A DNA stretch of 64,000 bases from NCBI RefSeq assembly GCF_030936135.1, contig NC_082595.1, positions 80,262,135 to 80,326,134 on the forward strand, in the 5' to 3' direction. The notes under the pieces were generated by a model. The model did no database searches, was not told the origin of the DNA, and was given only the letters and a program-made list of their open reading frames with translations. Source of the DNA: Gavia stellata. Lineage: Eukaryota > Chordata > Aves > Gaviiformes > Gaviidae. Positions 59,601 through 64,000 of this stretch are shown in pieces (position 1 is the first letter of the stretch; every line of letters begins with the position of its first letter). The position numbers were made by a program, and so were the translations under genes.

Positions 59601-60234
59601 TGAAAAATCTGTGGCAAGAATTTAAAAGCTCTGTCACATGGAACACTGTCCTATGCAGTTTTAACTTTTTTCTATGAAGTTCTTGTAGCTGCAGGAGGTT
59701 CTAGAATCAAGACAATATTTTTATTAGTCTATAATACAAACATAAGGACAATTCTCATGGATTGCTAGCAGATCTTTTAAAATTATGCCTTTTTCTATTC
59801 TACTCTTAGGATCACAACAAAGTAGGTCAAGAAAGAAGAAATGTCAAGTACAGTTTGGAGCAATTCGGCTTAGAAATGGGGAGCTGGTGCTTTACGCTAA
59901 CAGCTAGGTGGTCCACACACCTCTTTTTTGAGTTATACCGGGCAAAAATACGTGAGTAGAAGATGGATGAGAGGTAAGACACATGGCAGCATGATAGATA
60001 ACACAGTAGGTATGTGACTGGAGTGTGGACTGAGCCTATATAGAGATACAGAAAGGGGACATGGCAGGATCTACCTTTTAGATGAATTTGGAACGTGGTT
60101 TGCAGGGATAAAAACTGTGCTCATTTCTACCTTAGATACATACTTCTTAGCCATAAAGACACCGTATCAAATCTCCATACCTCATTATAATGCTTGTTCA
60201 ATGAATCCAGAATTCCTTTTAGTCCAGAAGGACC
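2531..60234 (-). CDS. COL19A1: Collagen alpha-1(XIX) chain, C-terminal 691 codons, 34 exons (5' part outside window)
   Basis: This FACIT-type collagen chain forms homotrimers that are secreted into basement-membrane zones. I joined 34 exons with GT-AG borders; they total 2,076 nt and keep one frame to a TAA at 2531-2533. Visible domains in order: NC5, COL4 (about 224-227 residues), NC4, COL3 (90 residues as assembled), NC3 (23), COL2 (168), NC2 (44), COL1 (81) and NC1 (about 20). The COL2 length equals the 168 I recall for human collagen XIX. The NC1 tail [20 protein letters not shown] aligns with the human XIX tail (Cys-Asn-Pro-x-Asp-Cys, then Val-Ser and Arg-Thr), which separates it from COL9, 12, 14, 16, 21 and 22. 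Almost all exons are phase 0 and start with Gly. The signal peptide, thrombospondin-like domain and COL5 must lie beyond 64,000. Differences from remembered human: COL3/NC4 shorter by about 35 residues, COL1 longer by about 11. Confidence 0.95.
2903..2980 (-). CDS. COL19A1: COL19A1 window exon 33: COL1
   Basis: This 78-nt exon has split codons at both ends. It encodes [15 protein letters not shown] then [11 protein letters not shown]. Two natural imperfections fall in or next to it: Gly-Ile-Gly (one residue short) and Gly-Pro-Ala-Ala-Thr-Gly across the next junction. The acceptor is ...tgtgtag and the donor gtacaag. [18 protein letters not shown] is identical to what I recall of human COL19A1. 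Confidence 0.96.
5784..5825. repeat. Perfect 14-bp inverted repeat (hairpin)
   Basis: The arms GTAAACATGTACCC (5788-5801) and GGGTACATGTTTAC (5807-5820) are separated by AACGG. With one bulge the stem extends to gtat/atac on the outside. Confidence 0.8.
7143..7168. repeat. (AT)n then A-tract
   Basis: The run aaatatatatatatataaaaaaa is a short simple repeat. Confidence 0.85.
9661..9816 (-). CDS. COL19A1: COL19A1 window exon 32: second half of NC2 and start of COL1
   Basis: The 156-nt exon completes a Glu codon (phase 1), reads [16 protein letters not shown] and ASQAH (end of NC2), then starts COL1 with [15 protein letters not shown], a second GKDGLPGPP, and GERGIQ. The repeated nonapeptide comes from a 27-bp tandem duplication at about 9683-9736. 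The acceptor is ...gttaatgaag and the donor gtaggaa. Confidence 0.96.
9817..10492 (-). other. COL19A1: COL19A1 intron within NC2
   Basis: 676 bp that splits the NC2 coding region after the first 22 residues. Nothing else recognised. Confidence 0.85.
10493..10559 (-). CDS. COL19A1: COL19A1 window exon 31: first half of NC2 trimerisation domain
   Basis: This 67-nt exon, phase 0 in and phase 1 out, encodes [18 protein letters not shown] then KVFE. Hydrophobic residues at roughly heptad spacing (I, V, L, I, Y, I, V, L, V, F) fit an alpha-helical coiled coil. In FACIT collagens NC2 selects and registers the three chains, and the NC2 of type XIX is known to trimerise on its own. Acceptor ...tcatcag, donor gtaggaa. 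Confidence 0.95.
10560..11482 (-). other. COL19A1: COL19A1 intron between COL2 and NC2
   Basis: 923 bp, AT-rich. Nothing recognised apart from the A-run (T-tract on the coding strand) just beside the acceptor at 10566-10576. Confidence 0.85.
11483..11653 (-). CDS. COL19A1: COL19A1 window exon 30: C-terminal COL2 (57 residues)
   Basis: The largest exon here (171 nt) has 19 uninterrupted Gly-X-Y triplets, beginning [19 protein letters not shown] and ending [12 protein letters not shown] just before NC2. Charged triplets (GDK, GER, GEK) favour interchain salt bridges near the nucleation site. The donor is gtaagt and the acceptor tttacacag. Confidence 0.96.
12205..12275 (-). repeat. Possible tRNA-derived SINE head (A-box and B-box-like)
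   Basis: On the minus strand TAGTTCAGTGGACTAATGGC (12247-12266) resembles a pol III A box. GATTTAATTCC (12214-12224) resembles a B box about 43 nt further on, the normal tRNA spacing. No intact cloverleaf can be drawn, so this would be a relic, not a tRNA gene. Confidence 0.3.
12895..13917 (-). mobile_element. Solo LTR of an avian endogenous retrovirus
   Basis: About 1,020 bp, GC-rich against AT-rich introns. It starts TGTGGTGGGTTGACCTTGG on the plus strand and ends ...GTAAACCCAATACA. Reverse-complemented it begins TGTATTGGGTTTACGTGGC and ends CAACCCACCACA, as in a widespread avian LTR family I recognise. The interior has imperfect repeats of ctgctccagtgtgggtcc / atgggctgcag every 30-50 bp. 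Flanking acctc and acctg may be a degraded 5-bp target duplication. No gag, pol or env sequence adjoins it. Long plus-strand frames inside (up to 263 codons) are not genes. The exact family (ERVL- or ERVK-like) needs a repeat library. Confidence 0.8.
16060..16102. repeat. (TA)n/(TG)n microsatellite
   Basis: Run of atatatgtgtgtgtgtgtatatatatat followed by tttatttattt. Confidence 0.9.
17308..17352 (-). CDS. COL19A1: COL19A1 window exon 29: COL2
   Basis: The 45-nt exon [15 protein letters not shown] is phase 0 with five perfect triplets. Donor gtaagt, acceptor tttttcag. Confidence 0.95.
17508..17543 (-). CDS. COL19A1: COL19A1 window exon 28: COL2
   Basis: The 36-nt exon [12 protein letters not shown] is phase 0. 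Its acceptor follows a long T-tract (A-tract on the plus strand at 17550-17565). [10 protein letters not shown] also occurs in remembered human COL19A1. Confidence 0.95.
17544..19125 (-). other. COL19A1: COL19A1 intron (1.6 kb)
   Basis: A plus-strand ORF of 101 codons (17618-17923) shows no recognisable motif. Nothing else seen. Confidence 0.8.
19126..19188 (-). CDS. COL19A1: COL19A1 window exon 27: COL2
   Basis: The 63-nt exon encodes [18 protein letters not shown] and GKP, seven perfect triplets in phase 0. Donor gtaagc, acceptor ctttcttag. Confidence 0.95.
19297..19341 (-). CDS. COL19A1: COL19A1 window exon 26: COL2
   Basis: The 45-nt exon [15 protein letters not shown] is phase 0. It is joined to its upstream neighbour at 21539-21583 across a 2.2 kb intron. 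GMPGEP followed by GER in the next exon is a GxPGEx-type motif (possible integrin site). Confidence 0.95.
19342..21538 (-). other. COL19A1: COL19A1 intron (2.2 kb)
   Basis: AT-rich, with only the small agactaaat repeat at 20.7 kb. Confidence 0.8.
20709..20746. repeat. Short tandem repeat of agactaaat
   Basis: Three to four copies of a 9-10-bp agactaaat unit; one copy has cacaat inserted. Confidence 0.8.
21539..21583 (-). CDS. COL19A1: COL19A1 window exon 25: COL2
   Basis: The 45-nt exon [15 protein letters not shown] is phase 0. Donor gtatgt, acceptor cttcag. Confidence 0.95.
21724..21815 (+). repeat. MIR-type SINE core relic
   Basis: The run agctctgccactgactc, then ggagcaagtaacttaaatct and tctgttt, follows the MIR core (CTCTGCCACT...GGGCAAGTNACTTAACCTCT). 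The 5' tRNA part is not clear. Confidence 0.6.
21924..22214 (-). pseudogene. Unidentified coding-like ORF, 96 codons, possible retrocopy or exon relic
   Basis: The minus strand reads a Lys/Arg/Gln-rich helical-looking sequence with segments [18 protein letters not shown] and [16 protein letters not shown]. Codon choice is balanced and unlike the AT-rich surroundings. The first 12-15 residues look less coding-like. It lies in the sense direction inside a COL19A1 intron, contains no Gly-X-Y and ends at TGA without a donor. I do not recognise the protein. Confidence 0.25.
24335..24387. repeat. Two adjoining AT-rich inverted repeats
   Basis: AACTATATTA (24335-24344) pairs with TAATATAGTT (24353-24362). 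GTTATATATAG (24360-24370) pairs with CTATATATAAC (24377-24387). The two overlap by three bases, so only one can form fully at a time. Confidence 0.75.
24665..24718 (-). CDS. COL19A1: COL19A1 window exon 24: COL2
   Basis: The 54-nt exon [18 protein letters not shown] is phase 0. The terminal GLPGEK resembles GxOGEx' integrin-binding triplets. A T-rich acceptor tract (A/T run at 24722-24740) precedes it. Confidence 0.95.
24719..27681 (-). other. COL19A1: COL19A1 intron (3.0 kb)
   Basis: Starts beside a T/A-rich acceptor tract. Only short ORFs without motifs; no repeat recognised. Confidence 0.8.
27682..27708 (-). CDS. COL19A1: COL19A1 window exon 23: COL2 (27-nt micro-exon)
   Basis: The smallest exon here encodes GPKGDPGTV. 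It has clean borders (acceptor ctttgcag, donor gtatgtatg) and keeps phase 0. GPKGDPG matches the human sequence I recall right after the NC3/COL2 boundary. Confidence 0.93.
27906..28190 (+). pseudogene. Immunoglobulin/T-cell-receptor V-domain-like relic (frame-broken)
   Basis: A pyrimidine tract and AG at 27904-27905 resemble a V-exon acceptor. After it the plus strand reads [14 protein letters not shown], like V-domain FR1 (G-A-S-x-S-L-x-C-x-Y) with the Cys position lost. TIF followed by TGG(T)TACCAA at 28008-28017 gives Trp-Tyr-Gln of FR2 with a one-base insertion. [16 protein letters not shown] resembles FR3. GAAGACATCAGCCC then TATTACTGC at 28178-28186 gives Glu-Asp...Tyr-Tyr-Cys in another frame. 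The Trp-to-Cys distance is about 59 codons, right for a V domain. The region needs at least two frame changes, so it is not functional as read. No convincing recombination nonamer follows (CACAATA at 28187 is only heptamer-like). It could be a TCR V orphon or another V-set IgSF exon. Confidence 0.5.
28451..28890 (+). mobile_element. CR1 LINE, 5'-truncated, 3' end with octamer repeat
   Basis: The element begins within ORF2 (gaggaaaggctgagggact...) and ends in cattctgtgattctgtgat, the CR1 3' terminal microsatellite. Translation gives the CR1 ORF2 C-terminus, e.g. [20 protein letters not shown]. Inserted in intron 22-23, opposite to COL19A1. Confidence 0.92.
29097..29141 (-). CDS. COL19A1: COL19A1 window exon 22: end of NC3, start of COL2
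   Basis: The 45-nt exon [15 protein letters not shown] carries the last nine NC3 residues, then GPPGPP, the first two COL2 triplets. Counting from these gives COL2 = 168 residues. Donor gtaagt, acceptor gttacag. Confidence 0.95.
29224..29274 (-). CDS. COL19A1: COL19A1 window exon 21: end of COL3 and NC3
   Basis: The 51-nt exon [17 protein letters not shown] ends COL3 with GMP and starts NC3. [16 protein letters not shown] is close to the human NC3 I remember. Only an 82-bp intron separates it from the next exon. Confidence 0.95.
29275..29898 (-). other. COL19A1: COL19A1 intron (624 bp)
   Basis: A short GC-rich patch (ctccccggacttcccggaggttccccgagt, 29585-29614) looks collagen-like but is flanked by stops and lacks splice sites in the right place. 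Confidence 0.75.
29899..29943 (-). CDS. COL19A1: COL19A1 window exon 20: COL3
   Basis: The 45-nt exon [15 protein letters not shown] is phase 0. Donor gtgagac, acceptor gtactag. Confidence 0.95.
29944..32058 (-). other. COL19A1: COL19A1 intron (2.1 kb)
   Basis: AT-rich, with short ORFs lacking motifs. Nothing recognised. Confidence 0.8.
32059..32112 (-). CDS. COL19A1: COL19A1 window exon 19: COL3
   Basis: The 54-nt exon [18 protein letters not shown] is phase 0. Donor gtattcc, acceptor ttgtgcag. GHPGP plus a Lys-rich end matches human COL3 order. Confidence 0.95.
32113..33051 (-). other. COL19A1: COL19A1 intron (939 bp)
   Basis: Nothing recognised. Confidence 0.8.
33052..33105 (-). CDS. 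COL19A1: COL19A1 window exon 18: COL3
   Basis: The 54-nt exon [18 protein letters not shown] is phase 0. Donor gtaagtg, acceptor atttccag. Confidence 0.95.
33106..36201 (-). other. COL19A1: COL19A1 intron (3.1 kb)
   Basis: Possible MIR relic at 33.73-33.84 kb; otherwise AT-rich without recognised features. Confidence 0.8.
33730..33835 (+). repeat. Possible MIR-type SINE relic
   Basis: The landmarks cctctgccacacacc and ctctcggtttcccctataat have MIR-like order and spacing, but the part between is badly degraded. Confidence 0.35.
36202..36255 (-). CDS. COL19A1: COL19A1 window exon 17: COL3
   Basis: The 54-nt exon [18 protein letters not shown] is phase 0 and charge-rich. Donor gtaaaat, acceptor tttcatag. 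Confidence 0.95.
36256..37085 (-). other. COL19A1: COL19A1 intron (830 bp)
   Basis: Nothing recognised; short minus-strand ORFs have no motif. Confidence 0.8.
37086..37139 (-). CDS. COL19A1: COL19A1 window exon 16: first COL3 exon seen
   Basis: The 54-nt exon [18 protein letters not shown] is phase 0. In human COL19A1, as I recall it, this exon is preceded by about 35 residues (a Cys-containing NC4 piece and an 18-residue COL3 piece) not found in the 828-bp intron upstream of it here. Confidence 0.95.
37140..37967 (-). other. COL19A1: COL19A1 intron between NC4 and COL3, where two exons would be expected
   Basis: 828 bp. In human, as I recall, about 35 residues (NFCGNC..., then GDDGSTGEPGKYDPAARK) are encoded between these two exons. 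I searched this stretch on the minus strand and found no such exon. A TTTTGTGG near 37590-37600 is followed at once by a stop. Confidence 0.7.
37968..38009 (-). CDS. COL19A1: COL19A1 window exon 15: NC4
   Basis: This 42-nt non-collagenous exon encodes [14 protein letters not shown]. It is phase 0 and the only exon from 43.3 to 37.1 kb. The hydrophobic stretch is close to the human NC4 start (IALPL..GD.GA.LK). Acceptor atttcag, donor gtaaac. Confidence 0.92.
38010..43279 (-). other. COL19A1: COL19A1 intron (5.3 kb) with CR1
   Basis: Holds an (AAT)n run at about 38.29 kb and the 660-bp CR1 (41.17-41.83 kb). No other exon seen. Confidence 0.8.
41170..41832 (-). mobile_element. CR1 LINE, 5'-truncated, 660 bp
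   Basis: The left end acagaatcacagaatcac is the reverse complement of the CR1 3' octamers. On the minus strand it reads the ORF2 reverse-transcriptase tail ([40 protein letters not shown]), open for 162 codons (41344-41832), then continues in another frame ([19 protein letters not shown]), so at least one frameshift. Same strand as COL19A1. Confidence 0.92.
43280..43333 (-). CDS. COL19A1: COL19A1 window exon 14: last COL4 exon
   Basis: The 54-nt exon [18 protein letters not shown] is phase 0 and ends COL4 just before NC4. Donor gtacgt, acceptor gtttctag. Confidence 0.95.
43420..43473 (-). CDS. COL19A1: COL19A1 window exon 13: COL4
   Basis: The 54-nt exon [18 protein letters not shown] is phase 0. 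It is one of three closely packed exons (43.28-43.62 kb). Donor gtaagtg, acceptor ctcttag. Confidence 0.95.
43580..43615 (-). CDS. COL19A1: COL19A1 window exon 12: COL4
   Basis: The 36-nt exon [12 protein letters not shown] is phase 0. Donor gtaggat, acceptor cttgcag. Confidence 0.94.
43616..44923 (-). other. COL19A1: COL19A1 intron (1.3 kb)
   Basis: A minus-strand ORF (44463-44663, 66 codons: [20 protein letters not shown]...) looks somewhat coding-like but is not recognised. Confidence 0.75.
44924..45001 (-). CDS. COL19A1: COL19A1 window exon 11: COL4 with one imperfection
   Basis: The 78-nt exon encodes [18 protein letters not shown] then GIGIQGSP. The Gly-Ile-Gly-Ile-Gln step is a one-residue-short interruption, explaining 26 rather than 27 residues. 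Donor gtaagta, acceptor cttctcag. Confidence 0.95.
45103..45147 (-). CDS. COL19A1: COL19A1 window exon 10: COL4
   Basis: The 45-nt exon [15 protein letters not shown] is phase 0. Donor gtataaa, acceptor ttcttag. Confidence 0.95.
45148..45469 (-). other. COL19A1: COL19A1 intron (322 bp)
   Basis: Nothing recognised. Confidence 0.85.
45470..45559 (-). CDS. COL19A1: COL19A1 window exon 9: COL4 with two imperfections
   Basis: The 90-nt exon encodes [18 protein letters not shown] then [16 protein letters not shown] is one residue over and GPSLP two over a triplet; together they restore a multiple of three. Donor gtaagtc, acceptor tcctgtag. Confidence 0.94.
45560..46820 (-). other. COL19A1: COL19A1 intron (1.3 kb)
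   Basis: Contains the small ATGTATGA repeat (46.2 kb) and a 133-codon minus-strand ORF (46192-46593) without motif. Confidence 0.8.
46208..46248. repeat. Short (ATGTATGA)n-like tandem repeat
   Basis: Repeated atgtatga units with one atgtata variant. Confidence 0.8.
46821..46874 (-). CDS. COL19A1: COL19A1 window exon 8: COL4
   Basis: The 54-nt exon [18 protein letters not shown] is phase 0. GLPGEH is another GxPGEx motif. Donor gtatgtt, acceptor aattccag. Confidence 0.95.
49520..49920 (+). repeat. GC-rich imperfect tandem repeat, about four units of 84-99 bp
   Basis: Each unit has a gttacagg-like anchor (about 49542, 49638, 49737, 49821), followed by gcac/gcat, a CT-rich run and a gaggcccc-like block. 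Units differ greatly. AATAAA at about 49912 on the plus strand follows, then a short T/G-rich stretch, as in an LTR R region. It could be an ERV LTR remnant or a decayed minisatellite. Confidence 0.5.
50579..50603. repeat. (CA)n microsatellite
   Basis: gacacacaaacacacacacagag; a similar cacacacacaca run is at 57445-57456. Confidence 0.85.
51442..51495 (-). CDS. COL19A1: COL19A1 window exon 7: COL4
   Basis: The 54-nt exon [18 protein letters not shown] is phase 0. GLPGEV is followed in the next exon by GLPGEH. Donor gtatgt, acceptor atttcacag. Confidence 0.95.
51496..52708 (-). other. COL19A1: COL19A1 intron (1.2 kb)
   Basis: Nothing recognised. Confidence 0.8.
52709..52762 (-). CDS. COL19A1: COL19A1 window exon 6: COL4
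   Basis: The 54-nt exon [18 protein letters not shown] is phase 0. Donor gtgtgtg, acceptor ctcattag. Confidence 0.95.
52863..52898 (-). CDS. COL19A1: COL19A1 window exon 5: COL4
   Basis: The 36-nt exon [12 protein letters not shown] is phase 0, 100 bp upstream of the next exon. Donor gtatttt, acceptor gttttcag. Confidence 0.94.
52899..53790 (-). other. COL19A1: COL19A1 intron (892 bp)
   Basis: Nothing recognised. Confidence 0.8.
53791..53826 (-). CDS. COL19A1: COL19A1 window exon 4: COL4, Gly replaced by Ser
   Basis: The 36-nt exon reads [12 protein letters not shown]. The second triplet starts with TCT (Ser) instead of a Gly codon, so the exon has a point interruption. Length and splice sites (donor gtaagta, acceptor ttccatag) are normal. 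Confidence 0.92.
53827..54830 (-). other. COL19A1: COL19A1 intron (1.0 kb)
   Basis: Nothing recognised. Confidence 0.8.
54831..54875 (-). CDS. COL19A1: COL19A1 window exon 3: COL4
   Basis: The 45-nt exon [15 protein letters not shown] is phase 0. The acceptor is ...gttaaaag, with a purine-rich end, so weaker than most. Donor gtaaat. Confidence 0.92.
54876..55680 (-). other. COL19A1: COL19A1 intron (805 bp)
   Basis: Nothing recognised; a 73-codon plus-strand ORF has no motif. Confidence 0.8.
55681..55743 (-). CDS. COL19A1: COL19A1 window exon 2: end of NC5, start of COL4
   Basis: The 63-nt exon encodes [18 protein letters not shown] and GDV. Its first six to nine residues are non-collagenous, and COL4 begins at GLL or GTP. 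Phase 0. Donor gtaagca, acceptor cttcccag. Confidence 0.9.
56487..56640 (+). repeat. MIR-type (amniote CORE-SINE) relic
   Basis: Readable landmarks in order: ggacccaaggagtccaggtc (tRNA-related part), tctgccactgggctg (core), then ccagtttccgtatctctaaaatggga. These match the order and wording of the amniote MIR consensus as I remember it, at high divergence. Confidence 0.7.
58403..58427. repeat. 10-bp inverted repeat beside a short direct repeat
   Basis: TGATGGGAAT (58403-58412) and ATTCCCATCA (58418-58427) flank ATACC. Just to its left, tctttgatg/tccttgatg units recur between about 58359 and 58408. Confidence 0.7.
60181..60234 (-). CDS. COL19A1: COL19A1 window exon 1 (5'-most seen): end of COL5 and NC5
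   Basis: The 54-nt exon [18 protein letters not shown] starts with two Gly triplets, then leaves the repeat ([11 protein letters not shown]) and continues into SDTRLL. Phase 0 on both sides. Donor gtatggag, acceptor ccatgtag. I found no further Gly-X-Y exon to the right up to 64,000. Confidence 0.9.
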
Positions 60235-63200
60235 CTACATGGAAAAACATGCATGAGAAAGTAATTTTAATTTAACTGTTTTGTTTACATACCTGTATTC
60301 AAAGACCAGTGGTCATGTAAAAGGGTTTAGATTTTTATTTGATTATACAGTAAATTATTTTCTGTAATTTCATTATATCCTTTTTCAGGCACAGAGGAGA
60401 AGCAGAGTCAGTTTGTAAATCCCTGAGTTTTGAAAACTAGCAACTTCTTTTGGACTGAATGGGTCTGTCAGAGAAGGCAGAGGTAACATCCATATCAATT
60501 TTAATCCCTTCTGGTATGAGCAGCATCTTTTTTCTGCAGCATTTTAAGACTCTTTCCACTAACTCAAAGCACAAGTTTTGATGTAGAAGCAGCTCCTAGT
60601 GTGAGTAAAGAGCTAGATTTTTAACTTAGAGTACAGAAAACAAAATTGAGGAATACCAGAATTCTCCAAAATACAAACTTACTAGTTTTATTAGCATTGC
60701 AAGTTTATACTTACACACACACCTTTCACAAAGAATTTCAACAATGGAAAAGGAACTTCCTACTCAAATGCAGGCTTAGGATGGAGACATTAAAAACATT
60801 TGCTTGGGAAAATTAACTTTTTAAGATATATTCTGCCACAAACTAGGCCCTCACTAAGATTTTTAAGTGTTGTAAATCAGGGCAGAACACAAAAAGTTGA
60901 GTACAGACCTTATGAACTAAAAATTGGGTTAATTTACAAATTAGCACAGTAATTCTCTTTAAGCTGAAATTTTCATCATGCAATATGAACTACAGCCATT
61001 CAGGTTGGACTTGATGATCTTACAGGTCTTTTCCAACCGTAGTGATTCTGTGATTCTGTAAGAAAGACTACATTAATAAGATAATAATATACTCATTTTA
61101 GTCACCTGGTCTAAATGACCTGCATTTAACAGAGACAGGGCACAAAGGCAACTCTCCTCCTCTGGGGCTTTTTATAATCACAGACAATTTACTGGCCACA
61201 GCTTTTGTGTCAGTGCGGAAAACGTAGTTGGCATATATGCATCCTAAAGACTGCTTTAAGAAACTGAATTCTCTTTAGTTTTGAAAAGGGTTGTTCCTCA
61301 AGAAAATGGAGGTTGTTTATCAGTCAGAGATGCTATGTCAGAGATTAGTCAAGAGTTTTTGTCACGCGTTTAAATTTTGTATAAGATCTTTGTTAATTAT
61401 GGGCACTGTTGTTATACATACATCACACTTACAACAGAAATATTCTGATGTTATGCATCATAACAAGAAAACAGCTTTCTACACTTTCAGAACAGGTATC
61501 TATTGACAATTTCTCCCATTTTCCTGCTAAAGGACCTGTACAACTATTACAGGAAGTCAGGGGTCAAAATCACTTCTCACCCAAGATACAAATTGGTCAA
61601 GATGAAAATACTATTGTTTTCAACTGGTTAAGACTTTTGTAACAAGAACTGCTGTCAAATTCATAGCATTGCAGCAGCAAGACTCCAAAGTATTCCTAGA
61701 AATATTGAAAAACCTTCTATCCACTGATTTCAGCTAGAGTTCCAAGGAAAATACTGAAATGCTATGTGTCAATATAAGCTAAATAACCAGTCGCTATACT
61801 TTTCTAAGGAGGACCTCAACTGTTTACTACTTCGGAGTTGCGGCTGTATAAACCATCAGGCAATTCAGGGAAAAAGATGATGAGAAAAGCAGCAATGATT
61901 TTGTCACAGGTGGTATTGCTCATATCTGATAATTTCACATATGTAGAAGATGCTGCTTGTGAACGGAGTATGACAGACAATCCTTGGTATTTGATACCTT
62001 TGCATCATGGTACCAGATGCAAGGATCACTAGGACATAGTAAACAGATTTGTGGAACCAGTGTAGTTCAACTCTTAGAAAATAATAGCTCTCATGAGTAA
62101 AGGAACTCTTGACTATGGCTGGAAGGTCAACTGATGCTGTTACAAAGCTGAAACTTAAAAACATTTCTGTTTTCAGAAAAGCACCATTCTTGTAGCGGCA
62201 TAGATTAGTGTTGGTTTACAAATAACCAGCTTTCTGAAAATAATTTTAGGTCTTTACAGATATTATAATTGTCACAGGAGTTTAAATGCATTTTTGGATC
62301 GACAATTAGTAATAAGAAGGAAAGGCATGCTCTTGTCCCACCACCAGAATATGGTAAGAACAGGGAGTCTCACAGCAATGACTCATGAAGTCTGAAGAAG
62401 GCTTTCTTTCACTAATGCAAATATTCTGCATAATTTCTCTTAGCACCTTTGGAGGGGGGCAATTTCAAAACAAGAGACTTGTAACTTGTTCTCCTCCAAA
62501 AGGCTCACCCTTCAGGAAGTTCACTTTTTTCAAGATGTACAACTCCTGCATCTCTAACTGGGAGTAATGAGTCACAAGGCTGGTTCCTAAGTCCCAGTGG
62601 CAGGCTACGCTGATAAACGATTATTAAAAGCTTGAGAATTACCACAATAGAAAGTACTTGCAAAAAAAGTAAGACACCAGTTTGGTGATATTGATTATGT
62701 GATAGCTATTTTGAGGATGCACATCCTGAGGGTGGTATCATTCGTCTCCTATGTTATCATATTTTGAAGTGTTCTGACAAAGCATTTCAATGAGGTAGGT
62801 CACGTTTTGCATTCTGACAGCAAACACACAAAGTTTTCCCACATGTAGAAGATCATTCTGCGAAACCCTGTTGGCTCTCCTTATGAGTAAAGGTACTTCC
62901 CTTGAGACAGTGAACTTCAAAAAGATGAGAAACAGAACCATGATTTTGATTAACCAAACAGACTGCTACTTCCTTGGGGAAAAAAAATTCTATCTAATGG
63001 AAACTAATGAAAGAGAGGCAATCACAAAGTTCCCATGGAGTCTGAAGGTATACAAAACTAGGAAGATGGTAAAGCCAAATTAAAGTCAAATAGGCAAAAA
63101 TTATTAAAACTGATGGATATCAGTAAGACCTGGCAGAACATTATTGCAGCATACCAGAACAAGACAGGTGTGTTCTGAGACACCATCACTAAACTATGAA

Positions 63201-64000
63201 ATACGATCCTATGCATTTTACTGTGATCACATTGTTACAGAAAGATAGTGGTACTTAAATATTAGGGGACATTAGGAAGATTTGGAAGCCACATTAAACA
63301 TCGCAGGTGCCTCACTCCCTCTTTGTTCCCCCCAACATAGGAAGAGATGCAACGCCATAAATTTTTCCACTCATTTTATTATGGAAGTGAATTGTCACTT
63401 CAAACTTACATTGAAAAGTAAGATATAGTCATGATGTTTTGACTGAGATGCTCACTCAACTCTGATTTCTAAAGTTACTGGCAGAATTTTTACTTTGATA
63501 TCCATATTAAAGATGGCAATCCAGAACTGGGACTGAACTGTGATGACACTACCTACTTATCAGATGTCTCAGCTTCAACACTGTAATCCTGCAGTGTTGA
63601 ATCCTTGAACCCAGAATCCTTGCAGGATTCTGTAATCATGCAAGCAGTCAGAGATAAGAACTTATTCTCCCTTCTCATTTGCCACCATGCTGTTTCTTTT
63701 ACTGTTTTTCCACAAGTGAAACTGCTGCAACCACACAACCCAGGAAGGATTGAATGCCGTATCTGCCACCAACCCTGACCTCTTGGATATTATTTGTACA
63801 TCAAATAAATAATTTTGACAAAATGGAAAGCCTTTGTACATGTCATATGTCATGGTTTTGAAAATCAGGCACATAAACTCAAAAAACCCCAGAACTGTCT
63901 CATGACTACGGCAGTTGAGGGGGAACTTACAGCATTTGGGTTGTATTCTTAACTATGCCACAACCTTTATATTGCCAGAGGTAAATAATCTCTCTGTTTT
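60235..64000 (-). other. COL19A1: COL19A1 intron upstream of the first exon seen (at least 3.8 kb)
   Basis: Holds the CR1 3' fragment (61.0 kb). I looked for Gly-X-Y exons and found none, so the next upstream exon lies beyond 64,000. Confidence 0.75.
61002..61059 (+). mobile_element. CR1 3' terminal fragment (about 58 bp)
   Basis: The sequence ggttggacttgatgatctta...ttccaaccgtagtgattctgtgattctgt is the last part of a CR1 3' UTR plus the octamer tail; everything 5' is missing. Confidence 0.8.

Larger units (their letters stand above)
55744..60180 (-). other. COL19A1: COL19A1 intron (4.4 kb)
   Basis: Contains the clear MIR relic (56.49-56.64 kb), a (CA)n at 57.45 kb and the hairpin at 58.40 kb. 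Confidence 0.8.

Noticed and set aside
1..64000. CRISPR arrays, bacterial operons, riboswitches, rRNA or intact tRNA genes
   Set aside because: None seen; the DNA is vertebrate, intron-rich and AT-rich.

Overview
The window is vertebrate nuclear DNA, almost certainly from a bird. The evidence is CR1 LINE fragments with the avian CR1 3' end, an avian-type endogenous retrovirus LTR, amniote MIR-type SINE relics, and one large intron-rich gene that fills the window on the minus strand. There are no bacterial genes, operons or CRISPR arrays.

The gene is COL19A1 (collagen alpha-1(XIX), a FACIT-family collagen). I reconstruct 34 coding exons from GT-AG boundaries. Together they give 2,076 nt, an unbroken frame of 691 codons plus a stop (human COL19A1 is about 1,142 aa), so the window holds the C-terminal ~60%. 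In transcript order (right to left) these are: the NC5 region at 60.2 and 55.7 kb; COL4 at 55.7-43.3 kb; NC4 at 38.0 kb; COL3 at 37.1-29.2 kb; NC3 at 29.2 kb; COL2 at 29.1-11.5 kb; the NC2 trimerisation domain at 10.5-9.7 kb; COL1 at 9.7-2.6 kb; and the short NC1 tail with the FACIT CX4C pair at 2.5 kb. Most exons are phase 0, begin with a glycine codon and have lengths that are multiples of 9. The 5' half of the gene lies beyond 64,000. The 3' UTR runs left from 2,530, with a candidate poly(A) signal at 1,091-1,096.

The introns make up more than 95% of the window. They hold CR1 fragments (28.45-28.89, 41.17-41.83 and 61.00-61.06 kb), a ~1 kb solo LTR (12.9-13.9 kb), MIR-like relics (21.7, 33.7 and 56.5 kb), a GC-rich imperfect tandem repeat (49.5-49.9 kb), AT-rich hairpins and small microsatellites.

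The most unusual observations are: (1) a frame-broken immunoglobulin/T-cell-receptor V-domain-like relic at about 27.9-28.2 kb on the plus strand; (2) apparent absence, between NC4 and COL3, of two exons (about 35 aa, including a Cys-Gly-Asn-Cys motif) that I recall in human COL19A1; (3) a 27-bp in-frame duplication in COL1; (4) a Gly-to-Ser interruption in COL4; (5) a coding-like minus-strand ORF at 21.9-22.2 kb that I cannot identify. Comparisons with human are from memory and are marked as such.
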